Shown piece after piece: positions 39,178 through 49,661 of a stretch of DNA of 64,000 nucleotides; within the stretch, counting starts at the first letter, position 1; the number at the start of each line of letters is the position of its first letter. A program made the position numbers and the translations under genes. The stretch spans positions 62,001 to 126,000 of the forward strand of contig CALANS010000028.1 of the NCBI GenBank assembly GCA_937926105.1, read 5' to 3'. The notes beneath the pieces are model-generated. The model saw only the letters and a program-made list of their open reading frames with translations. It had not been told where the DNA came from and did no database searches. This stretch comes from an uncultured Actinomycetes bacterium (GTDB lineage: Bacteria > Actinomycetota > Actinomycetes > Mycobacteriales > Nakamurellaceae).

Positions 39178-41331
39178 GAGTCGATGCGCCGCATCCAGTA
39201 GGCGTCGTGCCTGCGTCAGCATCGACCGTGCGGCGGGCTCGTTGAGCGGGCGACCGTGGAACGTCGCGCCGTCGAGTGCCGTGGCGATCTGGTCGGCAAT
39301 ACGGTCCCGCTGACCATCCAGCCGGATCAAGCGGTTCTCCAGGCGGGTGTAGGCGGCGTCGTCGGTGGCGCTGCCGCCGGTCAGCGCCCGGGTGGACGCC
39401 GCCAGCGTGTCCAGCGCGAATGATGCATCCGCGCCGAGGATCTGCTTGTACACGGCGCCCAGGGCCAGTACGGTCGCGCGGTGGGTGCGCAGCGAACTCG
39501 GCAGGGCAGTGGGTGAGCAGATCTCCGCCAGCACCCGGCCGTCGCCGACATAGTCGTCGGCCAGCCCGGCCAGTGCGAGCACCGTCGGCCGGGTGTCGAC
39601 CTGATCGGTCCACACCGAGGTATTGGTGCCGCGGGCGGAGATGCCCGGGCCCACGTAGCCCGCCCAGATGTCCTGCATATCCGGCCAATATCCGCCGTGG
39701 TTCCAGGCATACCCGGCCCCGGTCGTATAGACGCAGCCGTTGCCGGTGCATGCCCCTCCGCCTCCGACGTAGCTGTCCTCACCGGAGAACAGCGTCAGGG
39801 TCGGGGTTCTCGCCGGATCGGAGCTGACGAAGTGCAGGATCTTCTCCTCCACCGGGTCGGCCATCCGGTAGGCGACGGGTTCGGTCGCCCCGGTCAGCGG
39901 ATTGGTGAAGTGCAGCCCACCGATATCCCGGGCCAGTTGCCGCACCACCGGATCGGTCCGCGCCGGCTGCCCGGTCACCCACAGCGCCGGCGCCGGGTCG
40001 GAGTGGATCGCATACCCGGTGGTATCGCCCGTTGCGCTGGCCAACAGCCCGGTCAGGTTGACGTTGACCTCCGAGCGGGTTGCGTAGTGGCAGTAGTTGC
40101 CGTTCAGCCCGGTGCATCCGGCCGGTGTCGGCTGGCTTCCGGAGAAGTGGTCGCCCTCATCGCTTGTCACCACGAACAGGGTGTTGCTCGGCGTGATCCC
40201 GTCGCGCGCGAGGCGCGCGAAGAACTGTGCGAATGCGGTGTTGTAGTCGGCCAGCTGCTGCTCGTACAGTTCGGACCCGGGCCCGAGGTCGCCCTGCCCG
40301 GCGCCGGTGTGGTCGCCGTGTACGTCCGAGACGTAGATGTTGGCGACCTGCACACCGTTCTCCAGCATCTGTGCCCCGTAGCCCAGTGCGTTCGTCGGGG
40401 TCAACGAGTCGAATCCGGGGAATCCGACATGGCCGGCGCTGTCGGTGATGACGGTGCCGTTGAGGGCCTTGACGGGCTGGTCGGACGGGCTGATTGCCGG
40501 TTGCACCTCGGCGTTGCCGAACAGTGCCTTGAAGCCGTGGTAGCCGCCTGGTTCATCGGGGAGCGCATCGGTCTGGCCGGATGCGCACATGGTCGAGGTC
40601 GCCGCGCAGTGCACCGCGTAGCCGACGAAGTCCGCGGTGGCCCGGGCCGGGTCGGCGGTTGCCTCGGCCTGCTGGGGTGAGCCGGCGCCGAACACCGTGG
40701 GGATGTCGGTGGCGATGTTCTCCAGCACGGTGTTGGCCATGCCGACCTCGCCGACGTTGCAGCCCGCCCTGGTGTAGGGCACCCACGGGGCCGGGACGTT
40801 GACGTTGGTGTCGTTGGGAACGTCCGACCGGTCGGGCGTGTATTGCAGGTTGTAGTTGGTGTCGGCATTCGCGCCGGTGTAGTCGTAGATCGGGTCGGTC
40901 CAGTAGGCGAACGAGACGCCGGGGTGGGTCTGCCCGTCCGGCCCGTAGTAGTCGAACGAGTTCGACTGCGTGATGGCGGTACGGTCCGGGTACAGCCCGG
41001 TCATATTGGAGATGAAGTTCGTCCCGGTGTGGACGAGCACGTCGTGGTCGTTCGCCATCATCACGCCGTGCTGGGTGATGAAGTCCTCCAGCGCGGGCAT
41101 CTGCTCGAGATCGCTCGGCACGTCGGGGTTGTCCCGCGTCAGATGAACGTTGTCGAACATGATCCGCACCACGCGCTGGATCCCGTTGGCCAGCTGGCAG
41201 GAATCGGTGGACCGGGACTGCGCCGGCGTCGTCGGCTCGGCACCGGCCGGCCCGGCGATGGCCAGGGTCGTTCCGAAGGCGGTGGCGACCGCGGTGAGTG
41301 CGGCCAGTGCCGGGTGCTTCAGTGATCTCAC
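39166..41331 (-). CDS. secreted alkaline-phosphatase-superfamily-like protein
   Basis: A 721-residue exported protein with a clear signal peptide (helix at 10-27, cleavage after GPAGAEP or AGA). The core resembles the alkaline phosphatase/sulfatase superfamily: an early metal region IMFDNVHLTRDNPD, HTGTNFISNMTGLYP where the Thr could be the nucleophile, and VVTSDEGDHFSG as late metal ligands. Cys pairs suggest disulfides. The C-terminal about 110 residues are helical and charged. GTG at 41331 follows GAGGGAGAG. It lies 24 bp behind a phosphoesterase gene, so both are one operon. Substrate unknown; a nucleotide or phosphodiester of the cell surface is plausible. Confidence 0.7.
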   Translation of the reverse strand: MRSLKHPALAALTAVATAFGTTLAIAGPAGAEPTTPAQSRSTDSCQLANGIQRVVRIMFDNVHLTRDNPDVPSDLEQMPALEDFITQHGVMMANDHDVLVHTGTNFISNMTGLYPDRTAITQSNSFDYYGPDGQTHPGVSFAYWTDPIYDYTGANADTNYNLQYTPDRSDVPNDTNVNVPAPWVPYTRAGCNVGEVGMANTVLENIATDIPTVFGAGSPQQAEATADPARATADFVGYAVHCAATSTMCASGQTDALPDEPGGYHGFKALFGNAEVQPAISPSDQPVKALNGTVITDSAGHVGFPGFDSLTPTNALGYGAQMLENGVQVANIYVSDVHGDHTGAGQGDLGPGSELYEQQLADYNTAFAQFFARLARDGITPSNTLFVVTSDEGDHFSGSQPTPAGCTGLNGNYCHYATRSEVNVNLTGLLASATGDTTGYAIHSDPAPALWVTGQPARTDPVVRQLARDIGGLHFTNPLTGATEPVAYRMADPVEEKILHFVSSDPARTPTLTLFSGEDSYVGGGGACTGNGCVYTTGAGYAWNHGGYWPDMQDIWAGYVGPGISARGTNTSVWTDQVDTRPTVLALAGLADDYVGDGRVLAEICSPTALPSSLRTHRATVLALGAVYKQILGADASFALDTLAASTRALTGGSATDDAAYTRLENRLIRLDGQRDRIADQIATALDGATFHGRPLNEPAARSMLTQARRLLDAAHRLALA

Positions 41332-41355
41332 GGTCTCTCCCTCGTTCTCCGGCCG

Positions 41356-42585
41356 TCAGCGGCCGTACCGGTGCGTGATCAGCGACCACATGGGCTTGAC
41401 CTGGGCGGAGTCCGAGGTATAGCCGAGCTTGCCCAGCCCGAAGCCCTCCTCGATGGTCAGCAGCATCGAATAGTGGTTGTAGGCGGTGGCATCCGTGGTG
41501 TGTGTCGGACCGGTGCGACTGATGACCACCATCGGAACCAACCCGCCGCCGTACACCCCGCCGGGCCAGTCTGCGCTGATCTCCGGATCACCCGCGGGCA
41601 ACACCGGGGAATCGCAGCATCCGGCGGCTGACAGGTAGGATCCGATGGTGGGATTATCGGCGTCGTAGTCGTTCTCGTCGGCGGTGACGAAGATGACGCT
41701 GTTACCCGTCCAGGCCCTGCTGTGCATGATCGTCGTGACGGCCTGCTTGATGAAGTCGTCGGCCACCGTCTTGGAGGCCTCGTCGATCGGATCGCCCATC
41801 GCGTCGGAGTACGGGCACGGTGTCTCGCCCTCGAACCCGGGAACCGTGGCGTACACGCCCAGGTGCATGTCGGTGCAGATGTCCGGGCTGATCCACACAT
41901 AGCGCGGCGCGTGCCCGCTGTTCAGGTCTCGGGCCATGGCGCTGTACGGTTTGATGTTCGCCGCGACCGATGGATTGTCGTGGATATCGTTGTACAGGAT
42001 GAACGGATCGTGCTTGCTCAGGTACAACCCGCCGTTCCCGCTGTCCGGCAGGTAGCCCGCGGACGGCATGGACTGCATATAGGCGGCCCAGGGGATATGT
42101 GCCGCGTCCATTTCATCGACGATATTGGTGTGATCGTACTGATTCGCCGGGAGCGCAGCGCCATTCTCCGTGCTGCCGGAGTACCAGCCGTTGTCGTTGT
42201 TCACGCCCCAGGTGCTGCCGCTGGTCGCCGCGATATAATTGGGTTCGCTGGTATGCGTGACACCGTAATAGTGGGTGGCCTGACCATAGGTTCGGGACAG
42301 CATCGTCAGATATGGCATGGATAGCGCACCGGTCGCCGTGTTGATATCACCGATGGTGTGGTCCTGCGCGTGGTTTTCCTCCATGATGATGAACACGTGG
42401 TCCAGCCGAGGGTTTACGCGCATGTCGCTATCCGGCGATCCGTGGTGCAACGCCGGCACCGGAGTGGCTGCGGTCGATACCGATGCGGTGGCGCCTGCGG
42501 TACCGGCGGCCAACGCCGGCCCGGCCGCGACCACCAGCACTCCCGCCGCCACCATGGCCATGCGTCGCGTTGTCTGCCTGATCAT
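41356..42585 (-). CDS. secreted phosphoesterase family protein (acid phosphatase/phospholipase C type)
   Basis: A 409-residue secreted protein of the Pfam phosphoesterase family. The Arg-rich start (MIRQTTRRMAMVAAGVLVV) and AAG/AGA cleavage region form a signal peptide. Conserved blocks are VFIIMEENHAQDHTIGD, THTSEPNYIAATSG, and FVTADENDYD with metal-binding residues; an NHYSMLLTIEEGFGLG motif closes the domain. ATG at 42585 follows GGGAAGGGGAACGGC, a strong binding site; longer in-frame starts have none. First gene of the operon with the 721-residue protein. Phosphate scavenging is the likely role. Confidence 0.85.
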   Translation of the reverse strand: MIRQTTRRMAMVAAGVLVVAAGPALAAGTAGATASVSTAATPVPALHHGSPDSDMRVNPRLDHVFIIMEENHAQDHTIGDINTATGALSMPYLTMLSRTYGQATHYYGVTHTSEPNYIAATSGSTWGVNNDNGWYSGSTENGAALPANQYDHTNIVDEMDAAHIPWAAYMQSMPSAGYLPDSGNGGLYLSKHDPFILYNDIHDNPSVAANIKPYSAMARDLNSGHAPRYVWISPDICTDMHLGVYATVPGFEGETPCPYSDAMGDPIDEASKTVADDFIKQAVTTIMHSRAWTGNSVIFVTADENDYDADNPTIGSYLSAAGCCDSPVLPAGDPEISADWPGGVYGGGLVPMVVISRTGPTHTTDATAYNHYSMLLTIEEGFGLGKLGYTSDSAQVKPMWSLITHRYGR

Positions 42586-43168
42586 GCCGTTCCCCTTCCC
42601 TCGCCGGTGACGCGCTGGCGAGCAATCAGCGTCAGGGCACATCAACGCTGACTGTTCAGCCATCCTGTGAAAGAACGGCTGCGGTCGATCGGCGGGGATC
42701 GGTCGTGCGATGAACGGCGATCGCATTCCCGGGTGATGATCGCGGCTGTCACTGACGTTAGGACGGTGGGCTTCGCTCGGCAAGTGAGCCAACCGAGTGA
42801 TTGATCATCCATTGTGGTGTGCGATGTTTAGGATTTTCCGAGCAGTTTGTTCGCACAAACAAGCAGATTGTCCCGTCCGTCGCGGGGCGAGATGTCGAGC
42901 CCGCGGCGGTTCTCGCCTCGCGGTGTCCCCCGGATGGCCGATAGCGCGGGGCAGGATGCCGGTCACTCAAGCATCATTGGCATCGGCTTCTCGCGCACAC
43001 CGCACGGGCACGACCTACACTGACGATCTGCGAGCCCACCGACCGGCGGACCCACATCGCCGGGCCTTCCGACGTTTTCCGGACGACCCACGCGTCTGCT
43101 GAGGAGGGTCCGTCGTGAATCGCCGTGAGCCTCACCATGCCCGGGGATTCCCGGATGTATCGAGCGGA
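42586..43168. other. non-coding region between the phosphatase operon and the nucleoside importer
   Basis: About 580 bp without a convincing gene, containing divergent control regions. The only clear structure is the inverted repeat GTTTGTTCGCACAAAC (42845-42860), six-base arms around TCGC, in the most AT-rich part (42795-42865). It could be an operator for either side. A 101-codon open frame from 42797 has no binding site and low-complexity Arg-rich composition, so it was not called. Confidence 0.5.
42845..42860. promoter_or_regulatory. inverted repeat GTTTGT-TCGC-ACAAAC
   Basis: Perfect six-base arms in the AT-rich part of the long intergenic region. Operator-like. It differs from the actinobacterial SOS box (TCGAAC-N4-GTTCGA). 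Confidence 0.4.
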
Positions 43169-43269
43169 TTCACAGCAACGCTTCACCGTGACCTGATCAC
43201 CGCGTGCCATTCACAGCGGTACTTCACAGCAATACCTCATGGCGTCACTTCGCAGCGTCATTTCACCGT
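43169..43269. promoter_or_regulatory. array of 13-bp-spaced TTCAC(A/C)GC direct repeats upstream of the BMP lipoprotein
   Basis: Six related sites occur in three pairs: 43169 and 43182, 43210 and 43223, 43249 and 43262. Each pair is 13 bp apart, and the pairs repeat every 39-41 bp. The middle pair is exactly TTCACAGC twice; the others carry one or two changes (TTCACCGT, TTCGCAGC). The last site ends seven bases before the ribosome binding site AGGAGG (43275-43280) of the lipoprotein gene. This looks like a tandem operator for a regulator that binds direct repeats. Confidence 0.6.
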
Positions 43270-43286
43270 CGTCTAGGAGGCTTTCG

Positions 43287-44555
43287 ATGTCACGTCGGCT
43301 GACAACTACGATCCCGGCCCTGGTCGCCGGCGCGGTTCTGGTTCTCGCGGCCTGTTCCACCCCGCCGCCCGCCGGCTCCTCACCGTCGGGTTCGTCACCG
43401 TCGGCTTCGTCACCGTCGGGTTCGTCACCGTCGGGTTCGTCACCGTCGACGCCGGCGGCTGCGGGCTCGACGTCCAGCGGCTCGGCGCCGTCGGGCTCGT
43501 CGCCGGCGACCGGGAGCGCGACGGGCGGCTCGTCGTCGGAGAGCGTCTCCGCGGGTTCCTCGCCGTCGACGAGCCGGGCCAACAACGCGGCGTTTCTCCC
43601 TTGCGTCGTCTCCGATACCGCCGGGTTCAACGACCACTCGTTCAATCAGCTAAGCCTGCAGGCCGTCAAGCAGGTCGCGAAGGCGTCCGGAACCAGTTAC
43701 AAGACTGCCGAATCGAAGACCGCGGCCGACTACGTACCCAACGTCAATCAACTGGTTGCGGCCGGATGTACCGCGACCGTCGCATCCGGATTCAACCTGG
43801 TCGCCGCGGTGAAGGCGGCGGCGACCAAAGACCCGAAGAACGACTTCGTGATGGTCGACGACAACTCCATCAAGCTGCCGAACGTCAAGGACGTGGTGTT
43901 CGCGACCAACCAGGCCGCATTCCTCGGCGGCTACGCGGCGGCCGCGTACAGCAAGACGGGCGTGGTCGCGACCTGGGGCGGGCAGGAGATCCCCCCGGTC
44001 ACCATCTATATGGATGGCTTCTGGGACGGCGTGCAGTACTTCAATCAGCAGAACCACAAGAACGTCACGGTGCTCGGCTGGAACGAGAAGACCCAGAAGG
44101 GCACGTTCGTCGGCAACTTCACCGACCAGAACGCGGCCAAGACCATCACCACCAACTTCATCAACCAGAATGCCGACGTGATCATGCCGGTGGCCGGTTC
44201 CCTCTATCAGGGAGGCGGCGCGGCGATCCGCTCGACCGGCGCCAAGGCCGTTCTGGTGGGAGTCGACGCGGATCTGTTCCAGACCGACACCAGCGGATAC
44301 CAGAACATCATCCTGGTTTCCGTGCTCAAGAACATCCAGCCCGCGGTGGCCTCGGTGCTGGGTCAGGCCGCGCAGAACACGTTCAGCAACGGCGAGTACA
44401 TCGGAACGCTGAAGAACAACGGCGTTGGTCTGTCGCCGTTCCATGACTTCGCCGGAAAGATTCCGTCATCCCTGGCGAGCCAGTTGGACACGATCAAGTC
44501 GAAGATCATCGACGGCTCGATCACGGTGCCGTCCCCGTCCGAGCCGAAGGGCTGA
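43287..44555 (+). CDS. BMP-family nucleoside-binding lipoprotein
   Basis: A 422-residue solute-binding lipoprotein. The signal ends LVLAAC with lipidated Cys23. Residues 24-105 are a Ser/Pro/Gly/Thr linker partly coded by a 15-bp tandem repeat (43380-43439). The BMP (PF02608) domain follows, with VSDTAGFNDHSFNQLS, VMVDDNSIKLPNVKDVVFATNQAAFLGG and GVDADLF, typical of purine nucleoside receptors of the Bmp/Nup importers. AGGAGG lies seven bases before the ATG. First gene of a four-gene ABC operon. Confidence 0.9.
   Translation: MSRRLTTTIPALVAGAVLVLAACSTPPPAGSSPSGSSPSASSPSGSSPSGSSPSTPAAAGSTSSGSAPSGSSPATGSATGGSSSESVSAGSSPSTSRANNAAFLPCVVSDTAGFNDHSFNQLSLQAVKQVAKASGTSYKTAESKTAADYVPNVNQLVAAGCTATVASGFNLVAAVKAAATKDPKNDFVMVDDNSIKLPNVKDVVFATNQAAFLGGYAAAAYSKTGVVATWGGQEIPPVTIYMDGFWDGVQYFNQQNHKNVTVLGWNEKTQKGTFVGNFTDQNAAKTITTNFINQNADVIMPVAGSLYQGGGAAIRSTGAKAVLVGVDADLFQTDTSGYQNIILVSVLKNIQPAVASVLGQAAQNTFSNGEYIGTLKNNGVGLSPFHDFAGKIPSSLASQLDTIKSKIIDGSITVPSPSEPKG
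43380..43450 (+). repeat. 15-bp tandem repeat in the lipoprotein linker
   Basis: Four consecutive 15-bp units (TCACCGTCGGGTTCG, one with a single change) plus a partial fifth encode repeated Ser-Pro-Ser-Gly-Ser. The unit could slip and change linker length. Confidence 0.9.
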
Positions 44556-44580
44556 GTCGAGGCGTGGGCAGGCCCGCCCG

Positions 44581-46097
44581 ATGAGACTCGAACTGCGTGG
44601 CCTCACCAAGCGATTCGGATCGCTGGTGGCCAACGACCACATCGACCTGGCCATCGAGCCGGGCCGGGTGCACTGCCTGCTGGGCGAGAACGGGGCAGGC
44701 AAGACCACGCTGATGAACATGCTCTACGGGCTGCTGCCGCTCGACGAGGGTGAGATCGTCGTCGACGGTGCGGTGCAACACTTCGGCAGCCCGCGGGACG
44801 CGATGCGGGCCGGCATCGGGATGGTTCATCAGCATTTCATGCTGATCCCGGTGTTCACCGTGGCGGAGAACGTGATTCTCGGCCACGAGCGGACGACGGG
44901 AGCCGATCACCTGGATCTGGCTGCCGCACGCGAGACGGTGCGACGGATCGCGGGTCAGTTCGGATTCGAGATAGATCCGGATGCCCGCATCGAGGACCTG
45001 CCGGTGGGCGTCCAGCAGCGGGTGGAGATCATCAAGGCGCTCGCACTGGACGCACAGGTCCTGGTGTTCGACGAACCCACCGCGGTGCTCACGCCGCAGG
45101 AGACCGATGAGCTGATGGCAATCATGCGTCAGCTCAAGGAATCCGATCGGTCCATCGTCTTCATCACGCACAAGTTGCGGGAGGTTCGGGAGGTCGCTGA
45201 CGAGGTGACGGTGCTGCGACTGGGGCGCGTCGTCGGCACCGTGTCGCCGGACGCATCGGATGCCGAGATGGCCTCGATGATGGTGGGGCGGCCGATCGAG
45301 CTCACGGTGCGCAAGCGGCCCGCCGAGCAGGGCGGGATTGCGCTGGTCGTCACCGACCTGGTGCTGGCCGACCGGCATCGCCGCCCGGTGCTGGATCATG
45401 TGTCGTTCAGCGTGCGCCGGGGGGAGATCCTGGCCGTCGCCGGCGTGCAGGGCAACGGGCAGACGGAGCTGGTCGAGGCGCTGTTCGGCCTGCAGCAGGA
45501 TGCGCTCGGTAGTGCCACCATCGAGGGCACGAACCTGCTGGGGGTGGGTGCCCGGGCAGCGATCAACGCCGGCGTCGGGTTCGTTCCGGAAGATCGGCAG
45601 GAGGACGGGCTGGTCAGTGAGTTCTCCATCGCCGAGAACCTCATGCTCAACCGCACCGACGGGCCGCCGTTCGTCCGGCATGCCACCGTGCAGCTGCGCG
45701 CGCTGCGTCGGTTCGCCCAGCAAAAGATCCGTGAATTCGACGTGCGGGCGCCCTCGGCGGCAACCCTGGCCGGCCAGCTGTCCGGCGGCAATCAGCAGAA
45801 GGTCGTGCTGGCACGGGAACTCGGTCGCGAGCTGCGCCTGCTGATTGCCGCTCAGCCGACCCGCGGGCTCGACGTCGGATCGATCGAGTTCATCCACGGG
45901 CAGATCGTCGCCGTCCGGGACCGGGGGGTGGCCGTGGTCATGGTTTCCACGGAGCTCGATGAGGTGACGGCGCTCGCGGATCGGATTGCCGTCATGTATC
46001 GGGGCGCCATCGTCGGGATCGTCTCGCCCGGGACTCCGCGTGACGTGCTGGGCCTGATGATGGCGGGTGTCATGCCCGACGGAGTGGAGCAGGTGGC

Positions 46098-46101
<4 letters not shown>
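44581..46101 (+). CDS. ABC transporter ATP-binding protein, two NBDs (nucleoside/simple sugar type)
   Basis: A 506-residue RbsA-like protein with two ATPase halves. The first has Walker A GENGAGKTT, signature-like PVGVQQRVEIIK and Walker B VLVFDEPTAVL; the second has a degenerate Walker A (QGNGQTE), signature LSGGNQQKV and Walker B-like LLIAAQPTRGLD. Such asymmetry is normal for this importer class. ATG at 44581 gives MRLELRGLTKRFG; there is no strong binding site upstream. Couples through GTGA with the first permease gene. Energises uptake of the BMP lipoprotein's ligand. Confidence 0.93.
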
Positions 46102-47434
<1,333 letters not shown>

Positions 47435-47438
<4 letters not shown>

Positions 47439-48715
47439 CCGCGCTGGCGGCCGGGCTCGCGGCTGGTCGGCGCGATACCCCGTTCCGGGTGCGGGACTGG
47501 AAGGCGTCGATAGCGCTCGGTGTCTTCACGGTGCTGGCCGGCGTCCTGTTGATCGGATTCGGCCGACATGGCATCTCCACCTTCACGTTCACGTCCGCGA
47601 CCACCGACGTGCTGCGAGTGCCCCCAGTCGACATTCCGGCGTGGGGATTCGGGATCGCCGCGACCGTCCTGTCCGTGGTGCTGACGGTGGTCAGCGCCGG
47701 CTATTCCCGGGCGCGCAGGACCACGCCGCGCTGGCTGGTCGCCCTGTTCGCCTTCGTTCTGCTGGTCGGCTTTTTGGCATGGTCCACCGTCGGCAACAGC
47801 CTGCCCATCGTCGGGCTGCTGGGCGGCGCGCTCGCGCTGAGCGTGCCGCTGATCTTCGGCGCGCTGGGTGGCGTCATGTCCGAGCGATCGGGTGTGGTCA
47901 ACATCGTCATCGAAGGTCAGCTGCTCGCGGGGGCGTTCGTTTCCGCGGTGGTCGCCTCATCGACGCATTCGGCGGCGGCGGGCCTGGTCGCGGCCGGAGT
48001 CGCGGGCATGCTGGTCTCGTTCGTGCTGGCGGCATTTTCCATCACCTACTACGTCGACCAGATCATCGTCGGGGTCGTGCTGAACGTGCTGGTGCTGGGG
48101 TTGACGAACTTCCTGTTCGCGACCTGGCTCACCCAGAACGCGCAGACGCTGAACTCGCCGACGCCGCTGCCGACACTGGCGATCCCCGGCCTTTCCGCCA
48201 TCCCGGTGATCGGTCCCGTGCTCTTCAACCAGACGATCATCGTCTACCTGATGTACGTCGCGGTCGCGATCGTCACCTACCTGATCTTCTTCACCCGAAC
48301 CGGGCTGCGGATCCGCGCCGTCGGCGAGCACCCGCGGGCGGCGGACACCGTCGGCATCAACGTCAGCTCCACCAGATTCTGGAGTGTGTCCTTCGGCGGC
48401 GCCATCGCCGGGATCGGCGGGGCATTTTTCACTCTCGGCTCGGTGGGGGCGTTCTCGGAGGACGTGTCCAGCGGGGAGGGCTACATCGCCCTGGCCGCGG
48501 TGATCTTCGGCGCCTGGCATCCGATCAAGGCGACCCTGGCGGCATTGCTATTCGGCTTCGCGAACGAGTTGCAGTCCGTGCTGAGCATCCTCGGATCGCC
48601 GGTGCCTAGCCAGTTCTTGCTGATGTTCCCCTACGTGGTGACGATCATCGCGGTGGCCGGGTTGGTCGGCCAGTCTCGGGCGCCGGCCGCGGACGGCAAA
48701 CCGTATTTCGGCTGA
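47435..48715 (+). CDS. ABC nucleoside transporter permease 2
   Basis: A 426-residue BPD_transp_2 permease starting MTALAAGLAAGRRDTPF. Two additional N-terminal helices precede the usual core, which carries GALGGVMSERSGVVNIVIEGQ, YYVDQIIVGVVLNVLVLG and GEHPRAADTVGI. ATGA overlap with permease 1. Operon end; no deaminase or phosphorylase follows, although these often do in related nucleoside-import operons. Confidence 0.92.
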
Positions 48716-48797
48716 TTCACCTGGCGGCCGGGTGGATTCGGGTGGATTCAGGTGCTGACGCGGCGCGGTGCCGGCCGGCCGACGAAGCGGTCCGCCG

Positions 48798-49469
48798 TCA
48801 CAGCAGCGGCAGCGCCCGGGTCAGCGGCTCGGGCAGCTCGCCGTCCGGGGCACGTCGACCGGTGGCCAGTTCGACGAATGCCTGCTCGTCCAGGGCCGAT
48901 GCGGCGGCCAACACCTGCGGGTCCGGGTCACGGGTGGTCAGCACCTCGCGCAGGGCGGTCAGCGCGTGCTGGCGGGCGGCCGGAAGGACCGGCGGGGCGG
49001 GGCGCTCGGGCACCGAGCGGTGCAGGTCGTCGGCGTGCACCACCAGTTCGATCACGCGGGTGGTCAGGAACGCCGAGGCGAGCATCGGCCCGCGCCGGGT
49101 GATCACCAGCCGGTCCGCCGCGCCGAGCGCGCCCAGGGTCTGCCGGGCCTCGGCGGCGGCGCTGTCCCACGCGGCGAGCGGGTCGCCGGCGGTCTCCCGC
49201 GCGATGGACCGCGCCATTCGCGCGGTCCGGTCCGCATCGCCGGCGTAGCCCAGGACGTAGTCGGCCACCGACAGTGGCTCGACGCCCTCCGCGTCCTGGG
49301 TCGGCCGCAGCCCGGCCACCGCGTCGTGCACCGCCACCAGGTGGGCAAGCAACTCGGCGACCGTCCATCCCGGCAGCGCGCTGTCCCCGGCGAGTTCGTC
49401 ACCGCTCAGCGTGCCTGCCCACACCCGCAGCGCGGCGGACTGCGCGGTGACAATCAGATCGGGGTACAT
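48798..49469 (-). CDS. maleylpyruvate isomerase family mycothiol-dependent protein
   Basis: A 223-residue DinB-like four-helix protein of the actinobacterial maleylpyruvate isomerase N-terminal family (TIGR03083 type): [20 protein letters not shown] with the metal-binding His, and [17 protein letters not shown] with the second His pair. The family uses mycothiol as cofactor, which supports an actinobacterial host. ATG at 49469 is preceded by AAGGATC. Substrate unknown. Divergent from icd with a palindromic site in the gap. Confidence 0.85.
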   Translation of the reverse strand: MYPDLIVTAQSAALRVWAGTLSGDELAGDSALPGWTVAELLAHLVAVHDAVAGLRPTQDAEGVEPLSVADYVLGYAGDADRTARMARSIARETAGDPLAAWDSAAAEARQTLGALGAADRLVITRRGPMLASAFLTTRVIELVVHADDLHRSVPERPAPPVLPAARQHALTALREVLTTRDPDPQVLAAASALDEQAFVELATGRRAPDGELPEPLTRALPLL

Positions 49470-49607
49470 GGCAGCGATCCTTTCGCGGGTGGGCCGCCCC
49501 CATCATGCGTCACCGCCGCGTGGATCCGGTGCCGTGACGGCTCAGCCACCGGCGACGGCGGGCGAGCCGTGGACCGGATCCCCGCGGTGTCGTCGCCGCC
49601 ATCACCA

Positions 49608-49627
49608 ACCAGTACGCTCGTACTGGT
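49608..49627. promoter_or_regulatory. 20-bp inverted repeat upstream of icd
   Basis: ACCAGTACG-CT-CGTACTGGT, perfect nine-base arms with a two-base centre, 34 bp before the icd start and in the gap to the divergent mycothiol-enzyme gene. Size and symmetry are typical of TetR-type operators. Confidence 0.55.
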
Positions 49628-49661
49628 AACCCCACCGCCCGCTGGAGAGGATCGCTGCGCG

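Noticed and set aside
42845..42860. LexA/SOS box
   Set aside because: The arms GTTTGT/ACAAAC do not match TCGAAC-N4-GTTCGA; kept only as an unnamed inverted repeat.
42797..43102. 101-codon frame in the long intergenic region
   Set aside because: No binding site, no conserved-looking pattern, low-complexity Arg/Ala content.
43169..43269. Streptomyces Pho box
   Set aside because: Pho boxes have an 11-bp period; these repeats are 13 bp apart, so they were reported as an unidentified array.
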